NCBI GenBank assembly: GCA_030765605.1
Contig: JAVCCG010000001.1
Span: 1-45,195, forward strand
Reading direction: 5' to 3'
Length of the DNA stretch: 45,195 nt
Source: Candidatus Alcyoniella australis
GTDB taxonomy: Bacteria; Lernaellota; Lernaellaia; JAVCCG01; Alcyoniellaceae
Position numbers and translations under genes: made by a program. Below are positions 16,230-24,833 of this stretch, piece by piece (within the stretch, counting starts at the first letter, position 1; every line of letters starts with the position of its first letter). The notes under the pieces were generated by a model that ran no database searches, was not told the DNA's origin, and was given only the letters and a program-made list of their open reading frames with translations.

Positions 16230-18464
16230 ATGGAAGAAAAAGACAGAACGCAAGACCCGTCTGAGCAGACGGCCCCTGAAACGCAAGAGGCTGAAAACGT
16301 CAGTCCCGAACAGCAGGTCGAACAAACGACCGAGGGCGACTTGGATGAAAGTCCGGTAAGCTTTGAGGAGCTGCTGGAAATGTCCACGGTCAATCTCAAG
16401 GAAGGAGAGGTGGTTCCCGGTAGGGTGATCGCCATCCATCGTGAGATGGTCGTGATCGACGTGGGCTACAAGTCCGAGGGCGCTGTCCACATGTCCGAGT
16501 TCCTCAACTCCGACAGCGACCAAAACGTCAAGGTCGGCGATACGGTCAACGTGCTGATCGAGAGCCAAGAGGACGATGAAGGCAACATCGTCTTGTCCAA
16601 GGAAAAAGCGGACAAGATGAAAATCTGGGACAAAATCGCCAAGGCCTACGATAACGACGAGGCGATCGAGGGCCGGATCGTCAGCCGAGTCAAGGGCGGA
16701 CTGGCGGTCGACATCGGCATCCGCGGCTTCCTGCCCGGATCGCAAGTCGACCTGCGTCCCGTGCGCAACCTCGAGGCGTTGATCGGCAAAGAGGATCGAT
16801 TTAAAATTCTCAAGTTCAACAAGCGCCGGGGCAACATCGTGCTCAGCCGCCGCGCTCTGCTCGAGAAAGATCGCGAGGAGCTGCGCCAGAAGACGCTGGC
16901 CAAGCTCGAAGAGGGCGAGGTGATGGACGGCATCGTCAAGAACATCACCGAGTACGGCGCGTTCATCGACCTGGGCGGAATCGACGGTCTGCTGCATATT
17001 ACCGACATGACCTGGGGCCGCATCAGCCACCCCAGCGAGAAGCTCGAGATCGGCGACGAGATCCAGGTCCGCGTGCTCAAGTACGACGAGGAGCGTCAGC
17101 GGGTCAGCCTGGGACTCAAGCAGCTCTCGCCCGACCCCTGGCTGTCGGTGGACGATCGCTACCAGATCGACGATCGCGTTACCGGCAAGGTCGTCAGCCT
17201 CACCGACTACGGCGCATTCGTCGAGCTCGAGGAGGGGATCGAGGGCCTGATCCACGTTTCCGAGATGAGCTGGACCAAGAAGGTCAAACACCCGAGCAAG
17301 GTGCTCAACGTCAGCGACGAGGTCGAGTCGGTAGTGCTCGACCTTAAGAAGGACCAGCGCCGGATCAGCCTCGGACTCAAGCAGACCGAGCCCAATCCCT
17401 GGGTAGTGGTCGAAGATAAATACCCGGTGGGCACCCGTATCGTGGGCAAGATCCGCAACATCACCGATTTCGGCATTTTCGTCGGCATCGAGGAAGGGAT
17501 CGACGGCCTGATCCACATTTCGGACATCTCCTGGACCCAGCGCGTGCGCCATCCCGGCGAGATGTATAAGAAGAGCCAAGAGGTCGAGGCCGTGGTGCTC
17601 AACATCGACCGCGAGAACGAGCGCTTCAGCCTGGGCGTCAAGCAGCTTACCCCCGATCCGTGGTCAACGATCCCCAACCGCTACAGCGTGCGGCAGGTGG
17701 TCGAGGGCGAGGTGCTCAACATCACCGACTTCGGCATCTTCGTGTTCCTCGAGGACGGCATCGAAGGACTGATTCACGTCAGCGAGCTGGGCCGCAAGAA
17801 GGTCGAAGACCCGAACACCATCGCCAAGGTCGGCGACAAGATCAAAGCCGAGATCATCAGCATCGATCAGGGCGAGCGCAAGATTCGTCTGTCGATCAAG
17901 AGCCTCCAAGAAAAGTCGGAGGCGGACGACGTCCATGATTACATCAAGCGCCAGGAGAGCGGCACATCGAGCATCGGCGATCTGATCAAGCAGGCTGCGG
18001 CCAATGCCGAGACCACGACCGAGGCAGGCGAAGAGCCGGCTGAAGAAGCTGGTGACGAGCCGGCTGAAGAGGCTGGCGACGAGCCGGTTGAAGAGGCCGC
18101 CGATGAGCCGGTTGAAGAAGCTAAAGAAGAGCCTGGCGACGAGCCAATTGAAGAGGCCGCCGATGAGCCGGTTGAAGAGGCCGTCGACGAGCCGGTCGAA
18201 GAGGCTAAAGAAGAGCCTGCTGATGAGCCCGTCGAAGAGGCTAAAGAAGAGGCTGCTGACGAGCCCGTCGAAGAAGCTGGCGCCGAGCCGGTTGAAGAGG
18301 CCGTTGATGAGCCGGTCGAGGAGACCGTCGACGAGCCGGTTGAAGAGGCTGACGATGCGCCGGTCGAAGAGACCGACGATGAAGAGAAGCAGGACGAGAC
18401 CAAGACAGACAGTGCCGACTCGGACGACGACGTAGAGCAAGACGACCAGGACAAGCAGGACTGA
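16230..18464 (+). CDS. rpsA: 30S ribosomal protein S1 with long acidic repeat tail
   Basis: 744 residues. After an acidic N-terminus it has six S1 RNA-binding domains at about 57-126, 143-209, 228-298, 313-385, 400-472 and 488-558. Domains 3-6 show the standard GxVxxITDFGxFVxL and GLIHxSE patterns. S1 unwinds and binds mRNA leaders on the 30S subunit. Typical S1 ends shortly after domain 6. This one continues with a repetitive tail (about 598-744) built from DEPVEEA-like units and ending in an Asp/Glu/Lys run. The tail is encoded by a degenerate tandem repeat (about 18020-18370). Confidence 0.96.
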   Translation: MEEKDRTQDPSEQTAPETQEAENVSPEQQVEQTTEGDLDESPVSFEELLEMSTVNLKEGEVVPGRVIAIHREMVVIDVGYKSEGAVHMSEFLNSDSDQNVKVGDTVNVLIESQEDDEGNIVLSKEKADKMKIWDKIAKAYDNDEAIEGRIVSRVKGGLAVDIGIRGFLPGSQVDLRPVRNLEALIGKEDRFKILKFNKRRGNIVLSRRALLEKDREELRQKTLAKLEEGEVMDGIVKNITEYGAFIDLGGIDGLLHITDMTWGRISHPSEKLEIGDEIQVRVLKYDEERQRVSLGLKQLSPDPWLSVDDRYQIDDRVTGKVVSLTDYGAFVELEEGIEGLIHVSEMSWTKKVKHPSKVLNVSDEVESVVLDLKKDQRRISLGLKQTEPNPWVVVEDKYPVGTRIVGKIRNITDFGIFVGIEEGIDGLIHISDISWTQRVRHPGEMYKKSQEVEAVVLNIDRENERFSLGVKQLTPDPWSTIPNRYSVRQVVEGEVLNITDFGIFVFLEDGIEGLIHVSELGRKKVEDPNTIAKVGDKIKAEIISIDQGERKIRLSIKSLQEKSEADDVHDYIKRQESGTSSIGDLIKQAAANAETTTEAGEEPAEEAGDEPAEEAGDEPVEEAADEPVEEAKEEPGDEPIEEAADEPVEEAVDEPVEEAKEEPADEPVEEAKEEAADEPVEEAGAEPVEEAVDEPVEETVDEPVEEADDAPVEETDDEEKQDETKTDSADSDDDVEQDDQDKQD

Positions 18465-18489
18465 GCCGAGCCACGTGGGAGGTTAGGCG

Positions 18490-19404
18490 TTGCGAAAGCG
18501 ACCCATACTCTTCGGCTTTATAATCACCAGCATCGTGCTGGTAATATTCGGTTCGATGCTCGTGCTTTCGCTTTGGATGCTGCGCGGGTTGCGTGGCGAG
18601 AGTTCGCTGTTCAATCTCGGCGACTCTGTGGCGATCATTGAAATACGAGGGGTGATTCTCGACTCGCGCGGCGTGATCGAGCAACTTCGCAAATATGACG
18701 ACGACGGCGGGATCAAGGCGATCATTCTGCGCATCGAGTCGCCCGGCGGAACCGTGGGGCCCTCCCAGGAGATCTACCAAGAGGTGATGCGCATCCGCAA
18801 CCAGGGCAATGAGGACGGCAAGCCGGTTGTCGCCTCGATGGGCTCGGTGGCCGCATCCGGGGGCTATTACATCGCTGCGGCCGCGGACCGCATCGTGGCC
18901 AATCCGGGCACGATCACCGGAAGCATCGGCGTGGTGATGGAGTTTCTCAACTACGAGGGCGTGTACGAATGGGCCGGGCTCAAGAGCAACGTGATCAAGA
19001 CCGGTCGCTTCAAGGACATCGGCTCTCCGACCCGAGAGATGTCCCAGGATGAGCGCGACCTGTTGCAGACTATGATCGAATCGGTGCTCGACCAGTTCGT
19101 GGGGGCGATCGTCGAGGGCCGCAGCATGGACCAGTCGCTGGTTCGCGAGAATGCCGACGGACGTGTCTTCTCCGGCCAGCAGGCCCTCGAATTGGGATTT
19201 GTCGACGAGCTGGGCAACCTGCAGGTCGCCATTGACCTTGCGGCGCAACTAGCCGGGATTGAGGACGAGCCCAACGTGATATATCCTCCGCGCAGGCAGC
19301 AGCGCGGACTGTTCTACATGCTATTCCGCGGAGCGGCCGACGCGTTTTTCGACGCTGCGGCGCAGCACGATACAGGCGATTTGAAACTGCTTTACTGCCA
19401 GTAA
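18490..19404 (+). CDS. sppA: signal peptide peptidase SppA, short form
   Basis: 304 residues from TTG 18490, chosen because GGGAGG sits at 18477-18482. There is one N-terminal transmembrane helix (about 7-30) and a single S49 serine-protease domain. The nucleophile is Ser123 in SVAASGGYY. Lys175 in KTGRFKDIGSP is the likely general base, at the same 52-residue spacing as in Bacillus SppA. It cleaves leftover signal peptides in the membrane. It lies 25 bases after rpsA and may be co-transcribed. Confidence 0.95.
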   Translation: MRKRPILFGFIITSIVLVIFGSMLVLSLWMLRGLRGESSLFNLGDSVAIIEIRGVILDSRGVIEQLRKYDDDGGIKAIILRIESPGGTVGPSQEIYQEVMRIRNQGNEDGKPVVASMGSVAASGGYYIAAAADRIVANPGTITGSIGVVMEFLNYEGVYEWAGLKSNVIKTGRFKDIGSPTREMSQDERDLLQTMIESVLDQFVGAIVEGRSMDQSLVRENADGRVFSGQQALELGFVDELGNLQVAIDLAAQLAGIEDEPNVIYPPRRQQRGLFYMLFRGAADAFFDAAAQHDTGDLKLLYCQ

Positions 19405-19432
19405 TTTTATGCAAGACCGGAGGGAGCTTCGG

Positions 19433-19711
19433 ATGACCAAGAGCGAATTGATCAACAAGGTGGCCGAGAGAATTCCAGGTGGCCGCAAGAAAGATGCTGA
19501 AGTAATCGTCAACACGATCTTCGATAACATGACTGAGGCGTTGGCCGGCGGCGAGCGGATCGAGATTCGCGGCTTCGGCAGCTTCAGCCTGCGCAAGCGC
19601 CGTGCGCGCGCCGGTCGCAACCCCAAGACCGGCGACAAGGTTTCGGTCGACAGCAAGAACGTACCGTTTTTCAAGGCGGGGAAGAGCCTGAAGAAGCTCG
19701 TGGACTATTGA
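19433..19711 (+). CDS. ihfB: integration host factor beta/HU-family DNA-bending protein
   Basis: 92 residues from ATG 19433, with GGAGGGAG at 19419-19426. MTKSELINKVAERI opens the helical dimer body. IEIRGFGSFSLRKR and GRNPKTGDKVSV form the beta arms, with the intercalating Pro present. The order and residues are closest to the IHF-beta/HimD branch, and the gene follows rpsA/sppA much as ihfB follows rpsA in proteobacteria. HU is the alternative. An in-frame ATG at 19409 is less likely. Confidence 0.9.
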   Translation: MTKSELINKVAERIPGGRKKDAEVIVNTIFDNMTEALAGGERIEIRGFGSFSLRKRRARAGRNPKTGDKVSVDSKNVPFFKAGKSLKKLVDY

Positions 19712-19715
19712 TGAT

Positions 19716-20204
19716 ATGCGGGTCGGGGTAATCTCCGACACCCACCTGACGAGCGGATCCGATAGGCGATCGCTGGACAGGATCTTTGCCGGCCCGCTGT
19801 TTGGCGTAGACCTTGTATTGCACGCCGGTGACTTGATCGACCTCGAAGTATTTGAGCCCTATGCCCGTGATTGCGAGCTGCTGATGGTGGCCGGCAACAT
19901 GGATTCGGCCTACACTCGCTCGCGTTTGCCGCAGACACGGATGATCGAACTCGAGGGGCGGCGCATCGGCCTGGCCCACGGCTGGGGCGCTCCCGAGGGG
20001 ATCGAGCAACGCCTGCTGGGGCTGTTCGACGAGCCGCCGGAGCTGCTGGTCCACGGACATACCCATTGCGCGCGCATCGAGCGCATCGGCGATGTGACGT
20101 TCTTCAATCCGGGCTCAGCCACTGATCCGCGCTTCACACCTAGGCCCAGTGTTGGCATAATCGAAATCAACGGCGGGATTAAACCGCGAGTGATCGAGCT
20201 GTGA
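19716..20204 (+). CDS. YfcE/MJ0936-family metallophosphoesterase
   Basis: 162 residues. All calcineurin-fold metal motifs are visible: SDTH (7-10), HAGD, GNMD in place of the usual GNxD, and HGHTH, followed by FNPGSATDPR. Family members are Mn2+-dependent phosphodiesterases on small substrates; the natural substrate is rarely known. It is four bases downstream of ihfB and overlaps the HIT gene region. Confidence 0.9.
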   Translation: MRVGVISDTHLTSGSDRRSLDRIFAGPLFGVDLVLHAGDLIDLEVFEPYARDCELLMVAGNMDSAYTRSRLPQTRMIELEGRRIGLAHGWGAPEGIEQRLLGLFDEPPELLVHGHTHCARIERIGDVTFFNPGSATDPRFTPRPSVGIIEINGGIKPRVIEL

Positions 20205-20215
20205 GCGGAGGAGCG

Positions 20216-20707
20216 ATGGACAGGCTCTGGGCGCCGTGGCGCATGGAATACATCAAGGGACCCAAAAGCGAGGGCTGCATCTTCTGCGATCTGCCCGATC
20301 CTGCGGGCGACCGCGAGCGGCTGATTTTGCGCCGTGGTAAAGCAGCCTACGTGATGATGAACCGCTATCCGTACTCCAACGGACACCTGATGGTCGCGCC
20401 CTACGCCCACCTGGGCCAGATCGAGTTGATCGACCGCGAAGTGCGGCTCGAGATGTTCGACCTGGTCGACGAGTGCGTGCGCGCGCTTAAGGCGAAGTTC
20501 GATCCGCAGGGGTTCAACGTGGGGATCAACCTGGGTCAAGTCGCGGGCGCGGGCGTGCTGGACCATGTTCACATTCACGTGGTTCCGCGCTGGAACGGCG
20601 ACACCAACTTCATGACCGTAGTCGGCGAGCTGCGCGTGATCTCCGAGCATATCCTCAACACCTACGATCAGCTCGTAGGTGAATTTAAGGCTGGGGAGGG
20701 GAACTGA
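20216..20707 (+). CDS. HIT-family nucleotide hydrolase/phosphorylase
   Basis: 163 residues from ATG 20216 (GGAGGA at 20206-20211; a GTG at 20201 is possible). MDRLWAPWRMEYI followed by a CxxC (21-24) and the histidine triad HVHIH (117-121) identifies the Ap4A-phosphorylase-like HIT branch, which acts on dinucleoside polyphosphates or nucleoside phosphoramidates. The Cys pair with a His often binds zinc. It overlaps the next gene by one base (TGATG). Confidence 0.92.
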   Translation: MDRLWAPWRMEYIKGPKSEGCIFCDLPDPAGDRERLILRRGKAAYVMMNRYPYSNGHLMVAPYAHLGQIELIDREVRLEMFDLVDECVRALKAKFDPQGFNVGINLGQVAGAGVLDHVHIHVVPRWNGDTNFMTVVGELRVISEHILNTYDQLVGEFKAGEGN

Positions 20708-21087
20708 TGCGTTTTTTAAAGTGGCTGATCATTCTGCTGTTCTTTGCTTTCCTGTTCCTGCTGGGCTACGGCAACTCCCTGGGCCTGTTCGACACGATGG
20801 TGATGTTCAAGTTCGAGCTCAAAGGACTGCTGCCCGGATTATTCGCATCGAGCTATCAGCCAACGCTGTACCAGACGCCGGTGATCATCGTGGCCCTGTT
20901 CAGCTTCTTTGGCGGAGCGCTGCTGTTCGCGCTGTTCGAGATTCGCACCATCCTGCGCCAGCGCCGGATAATCCGCCGCAAGAACCGCCGCATCGAGCAG
21001 CTCGAGGACGAGCTGATTCGGCTGCGCGGCGAGCCGCAGGAGGCCGACGACCTGCGCTCGGACGCCGACCAAACCTACGACGATTGA
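20707..21087 (+). CDS. LapA-like two-helix membrane protein
   Basis: 126 residues. It has two transmembrane helices (about 6-25 and 58-80) joined by a short loop, then a basic Arg-rich stretch and a coiled-coil/acidic tail. This is the layout of LapA/DUF1049 proteins, which in enterobacteria regulate lipopolysaccharide synthesis with LapB. The next gene encodes a periplasmic TPR-type protein, which is suggestive because LapB is a TPR protein, although that product has a SPOR domain and is not LapB. The family call rests on topology more than on motifs. Confidence 0.6.
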   Translation: MRFLKWLIILLFFAFLFLLGYGNSLGLFDTMVMFKFELKGLLPGLFASSYQPTLYQTPVIIVALFSFFGGALLFALFEIRTILRQRRIIRRKNRRIEQLEDELIRLRGEPQEADDLRSDADQTYDD

Positions 21088-21094
21088 TATTGTT

Positions 21095-22099
21095 TTGAGG
21101 CCGCTGGGCCTGCTGCTGTTGATCCTGTGCTGCCTGCCCGGGGCGGCGGCTGCCCAGGATGCGTCGGCCCAATCGCTGCTCGCGCTGCACGCTGGGGGCA
21201 ATCTGCCACATTTCTGCCGCGAGGTCGGCCGCTATCTCGACCATCATCCCGATGACCCCCAGACTGCGGCGCTGCTGCTTTGCTCGGCCGATTGCTCGGA
21301 CCAGGCCCTGGGCCGGATCGCGGTCTATCGCCAGGTGCTGCGCATCGAGCCTCAGGGCGCGGAGGCCGGGAGCGCGGCCCTGGCTTTGGCCGAGCTGAGC
21401 TATCTGCTGGGCGACTACGCCTCGGCCCTTGAGGCGACCCGGGTCTTGATCGAGGGTAAGTATTCCGTGCCGGAAGTACTGCGCGCCCATCGGCTGGCCG
21501 CGGATTGTCACCGGGCGCGCGGCCACCCCGACCTGGCGGCCCGCGATCTGCGGGCGCTGCTCGAGGCTGCTTCGGAGGGCTATGGGCCGATCGACGCGGC
21601 ACGGGTCGATTTAGCACAGATCGAACTCGAGGCCGGACGGCCGCGCCAGGCCATTGAATTGTGCCGCACATTGATTCCCGATGGCGATCCGGAGCAGCTG
21701 CCGCGGGCGCTGTTGATCGCGGGCAGGGCGCACCTGGCCTTGGCCGAGCCCGGGGCCGCGGCGCGGATGTTCAACGCTACGCTGATCTTCGGCAGCAGCG
21801 AGCAGGCCGAGCAGGCGCGGCTGCTGCTGCGCAGCTCCTCGCCGGTGCACGACAATCCGCTGACCTATCAGACGCAGGACGCTTTCGCTATTGTGCTCGG
21901 CCCGTTTGGCGACGAGCGCTCCGCCGCATCGGCCGCCGAGATGGTCGCCGTCCTGGGCTACGGCGCGCGGCCGCGCGTTGCCGGTGTGCAGCAACAGGTG
22001 CGGGTCGGACCGTTCGACGCGGAGGTCGATGCGTTTCTGGCCCTGCGGCGCATCGAACGCGAGCTGGGACTCAAGGGGCGGCTGGAACGTATACAATGA
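21095..22099 (+). CDS. exported TPR/SPOR-domain protein
   Basis: 334 residues from TTG 21095, the only plausible start; no strong ribosome-binding site, so it may depend on translation of the gene seven bases upstream. A signal peptide (LLLLILCCLPGAAAA) precedes an Ala/Leu-rich helical-repeat region of TPR type (about 25-245). The C-terminal SPOR domain (about 262-334) includes DAFAIVLGPFGDERSA and VRVGPFDAEVDA. SPOR domains bind denuded septal peptidoglycan, so a role in cell division or envelope remodelling is likely. The substrate of the TPR part is unknown. Confidence 0.75.
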   Translation: MRPLGLLLLILCCLPGAAAAQDASAQSLLALHAGGNLPHFCREVGRYLDHHPDDPQTAALLLCSADCSDQALGRIAVYRQVLRIEPQGAEAGSAALALAELSYLLGDYASALEATRVLIEGKYSVPEVLRAHRLAADCHRARGHPDLAARDLRALLEAASEGYGPIDAARVDLAQIELEAGRPRQAIELCRTLIPDGDPEQLPRALLIAGRAHLALAEPGAAARMFNATLIFGSSEQAEQARLLLRSSSPVHDNPLTYQTQDAFAIVLGPFGDERSAASAAEMVAVLGYGARPRVAGVQQQVRVGPFDAEVDAFLALRRIERELGLKGRLERIQ

Positions 22100-22111
22100 C
22101 GGAGAGGGACG

Positions 22112-23104
22112 ATGAAAGAACTGGTTGAGTGCGTACCCAACTTCAGCGAGGGGCGTGACGAGGCCACAATCGAGGCCATCGTCGGCGCCGTGCGCGCGGT
22201 GCCCGGGGTCAAGGTGCTCTCGGCCGAGTCCGACGCGGACTACAACCGCACGGTGCTGACTTTCGTGGGCAGCCCCCGCGCGGTGTCCCAGGGCGCGCTG
22301 GCCTGCGCCCGGGCCTGCTTCGAACAGATCGACATGAGCGAACACCACGGCGGACATCCACGGCTGGGCGCGTTGGACGTGCTGCCCTTCGTGCCCGTAC
22401 GCGGGATCGACATCAACGGCGCCGCGGCCCTGGCGCGGGCCGCTGCCGTGAGCATCGCCGACCAGCTTGACGTGCCGGTCTACCTCTACGGCGCGGCTGC
22501 CGCACGGCCCGAGTTCGCCAACCTGACCAAGGCGCGCAAGGGGCAGTACGAGGCGTTGGCCCAGCGGCTGGCCGATCCGCAGCAGCGACCGGACTTCGGC
22601 CCGGCGCGTTTTGTGCCGCGCTTCGGCGCGGCGTTGGTCGGCGCGCGGCCGTTCCTGATCGCCTACAACGTCAACCTCAATTGTGACGACGAGGAACTGG
22701 CCAACGAGATTGCGCGGCGCGTGCGCACCTCGGGCTACAAGCGCGAGGGTGAGCGCGTGCCCGGCATGCTGCCCGAGGTCAAGGGCATGGGCGTACTGCT
22801 CGAGACTCAGGGCCTGGCCCAGGTGAGCATGAATCTCACGGACTTTCGCTGCACCTCGATGCACAAGGCGTTTGACACGGTGCGCGAGCTGGCGCGCGAG
22901 CGCGGGGCCGATGCGGACGGCAGCGAGCTGGTCGGGCTGGCGCCGCTGCAGGCGCTGCTGGACACTGCGATTCACGCCGGCGGATCGGCCGACGAGGATC
23001 AGCGCAGAGCGGTGGCGCGCGCCGTGGAGTACCTGGGCCTGGACCGGCTGGGGCCGTTCGACCCCGACAAAAAAGTGCTGGAGCTGATGCTGGAGGATCG
23101 ATGA
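22112..23104 (+). CDS. ftcD: glutamate formimidoyltransferase
   Basis: 330 residues, ATG 22112 behind GGAGAGGGA. It corresponds to the N-terminal catalytic part of mammalian FTCD, transferring the formimino group to tetrahydrofolate. VECVPNFSEGRD at the start, EHHGGHPRLGALDVLPFVPV (His in the active site) and MLPEVKGMGV are strongly family-typical. The cyclodeaminase follows as a separate gene, overlapping by four bases. No histidine-utilisation genes are nearby, so it may serve folate one-carbon metabolism or 5-formyl-THF recycling. Confidence 0.94.
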   Translation: MKELVECVPNFSEGRDEATIEAIVGAVRAVPGVKVLSAESDADYNRTVLTFVGSPRAVSQGALACARACFEQIDMSEHHGGHPRLGALDVLPFVPVRGIDINGAAALARAAAVSIADQLDVPVYLYGAAAARPEFANLTKARKGQYEALAQRLADPQQRPDFGPARFVPRFGAALVGARPFLIAYNVNLNCDDEELANEIARRVRTSGYKREGERVPGMLPEVKGMGVLLETQGLAQVSMNLTDFRCTSMHKAFDTVRELARERGADADGSELVGLAPLQALLDTAIHAGGSADEDQRRAVARAVEYLGLDRLGPFDPDKKVLELMLEDR

Positions 23105-23727
23105 TGAGCGGGCTGATCGACTGCGACCTCGACCGACTGTTGGGCAGATTCGCCGACGCCGAACCCGCGCCCGGCGGCGGATCGGCCGCGGCGTTGGCCG
23201 GAGCGCTGGCCGCCTCGTTGGTGTGCATGGTGGCGCGCATTACGCTGAAGAAGGCCGACGAGCAGGCTGCCGAGGAGCTGGGCGAACTACTGGGCCGCGG
23301 CGAGTCATTGCGCGATCGGTTGACCAACCTGGTGCAGGAGGACTCCGATGCGTTCACCGCGTTCATCGAAGCGCGGCGAGCGCCCAAACAGACCGACGAT
23401 GAAAAAGCGGCGCGTCGCGCGGCAATTGGCGAGGCTGCGCAACGCATGACCCTGGTGCCGCTGACCACGCTGCGCTCGGCGTTCGAGGTGCTGGGTATGG
23501 CGCAACGAATGGTTCAGATCGGCAATCCCAACGCGATCACCGACGTGGGCGTGGCCGCGGATCTGGCCCACAGCGCGCTGCTCGGAGCGCGGCTCAACGT
23601 GTTGATCAACCTTTCGACTCTGCCCGAGCAGCAGCGCGGCGAGCTGCAATCGGAGGTCGACTCGCTGATGCAACGGGCGGACGCTGCCGCAAAGCAGGTT
23701 GCAGCGGCGCTGGAAGCGGCATTGTGA
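23101..23727 (+). CDS. fchA: formimidoyl-THF cyclodeaminase / methenyl-THF cyclohydrolase family
   Basis: 208 residues, all-helical. The family signature PAPGGGSAAALAGALAASLV is at about 21-40 and GNPNAITDVGVAADLA lies near residue 141. It matches the C-terminal half of FTCD and the stand-alone FchA proteins, and would convert 5-formimino-THF to methenyl-THF plus ammonia. ATG 23101 overlaps the ftcD stop, so the pair is translated together. Confidence 0.93.
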   Translation: MMSGLIDCDLDRLLGRFADAEPAPGGGSAAALAGALAASLVCMVARITLKKADEQAAEELGELLGRGESLRDRLTNLVQEDSDAFTAFIEARRAPKQTDDEKAARRAAIGEAAQRMTLVPLTTLRSAFEVLGMAQRMVQIGNPNAITDVGVAADLAHSALLGARLNVLINLSTLPEQQRGELQSEVDSLMQRADAAAKQVAAALEAAL

Positions 23728-23765
23728 AAACGCCGCGTCGTGGGATAAGATCGAAAATAAAACGG

Positions 23766-24662
23766 ATGACGCTCATGAGAACAAGCATTGCACTAATCGC
23801 GGGTCTGGGACTTTTGCTGTTCGTCATCGGCTGCGAGCAGCAGGACGACCTGGAGTTCGACTCGCCTTATTACACCGGGGCCGACGCCTCGCCGCTGGTG
23901 CAGATCCCTGCCGGCGGATTTTTACGCGGCAGCCCGAGCAACGGCCTGGACCAGCTGTTCGGCGATGATCCGGAGCAGGGGCACTACGACGAATGGCCGC
24001 GCTCGGTGGTCGAGGTCAGCGCGTTTAGCATCGAGCGCTACGAGACGACCAACGCCCAGTACCGCTCCTGTGTGCTGGAGGACGTCTGCTCCGAGCCCAA
24101 GATCACCAACTCATTCACCAACGATTGGTACTACACCAACCCGGACTTCGACCAATATCCGGTGTTGGGCGTCACCTGGTATCAGGCCGAACAGTATTGC
24201 ACCTGGCGCGGACGCCGGCTGCCGACCGAGGCCCAGTGGGAGAAGGCCGCACGCGGCAGCGCCGACGACCGCTCCTGGCCCTGGGGTCCGGACTATCCGG
24301 ACTGTTTAAAGGCCAACTACGGCAAGATCATCAGCGACGACCAGGGGAACAAATTCACCGGCTGCTACGGCGACACCACGCCGGTCGGATTATTTACGCT
24401 TTGGACCAGCCCCTACGGCATTTACGACATGGCAGGCAACGTCAGCGAATGGGTCGCGGATTGGTACGCCGCGGACTACTACGATCCCGCACTGTATCCC
24501 GATACGCTGTATAACCCGCAGGGTCCGCCCACGGGAGAGTACAAGGTCGTACGCGGCGGGTCGTTCTTCGACGGAGCGTACATGATCAGGACCAGCTACC
24601 GTGACGGCCGACTGCCCGACCAGCCCAACCTCACAGTCGGATTCCGCTGCGCGGCCGATTAA
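23766..24662 (+). CDS. lipoprotein with formylglycine-generating-enzyme fold
   Basis: About 298 residues from ATG 23766 (ATG 23775 is also possible). The signal ends in lipobox VIGC, then a short linker leads to a full FGE/SUMF1 (C-type-lectin-like) domain: VQIPAGGFLRGS, ERYETTNAQY, VLGVTWYQAEQYCTWRGRRL, PTEAQWEKAARG, GIYDMAGNVSEWVADWY and VRGGSF. True FGE uses two C-terminal Cys residues. Here the second survives in GFRCAAD, but the position of the first (in the SYRDGRLP segment) has no Cys. Sulfatase activation is therefore unlikely, and a binding or scaffold role is more plausible. Confidence 0.85.
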   Translation: MTLMRTSIALIAGLGLLLFVIGCEQQDDLEFDSPYYTGADASPLVQIPAGGFLRGSPSNGLDQLFGDDPEQGHYDEWPRSVVEVSAFSIERYETTNAQYRSCVLEDVCSEPKITNSFTNDWYYTNPDFDQYPVLGVTWYQAEQYCTWRGRRLPTEAQWEKAARGSADDRSWPWGPDYPDCLKANYGKIISDDQGNKFTGCYGDTTPVGLFTLWTSPYGIYDMAGNVSEWVADWYAADYYDPALYPDTLYNPQGPPTGEYKVVRGGSFFDGAYMIRTSYRDGRLPDQPNLTVGFRCAAD

Positions 24663-24833
24663 CAGCGGGCCGGTCCCGGCGAGCATTTACACATCTTATC
24701 TAGAATCAGCGTCCTGCCGCTCGTGGGGCGGGCTGTTGTATTACAACTGTGGTTGTACGCGAGCCATGCTGCCAAGGTGCCGTCGCGGAGAGGCACGCTG
24801 TATTACAAAAAACCTGGTGATACGCGAGTTTTG
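24663..24833. repeat. intergenic region with two units of the dispersed repeat
   Basis: Cores CGCGAGCCATGC (from 24758) and CGCGAGTTTTG (24823-24833) mark two plus-oriented units. GTCGCGGAGAGGCAC (24782-24796) is exactly matched on the opposite strand at 45023-45009. The second unit ends at the stop codon of the minus-strand gene that follows. Confidence 0.65.

Noticed and set aside
16212-17579. A 455-codon minus-strand open frame opposite rpsA
   Set aside because: The product is low in conserved features and the plus strand has six clear S1 domains.
23766-24662. Target gene of a diversity-generating retroelement
   Set aside because: The fold is right, but no template repeat, reverse transcriptase or A-rich variable segment is found in the window.
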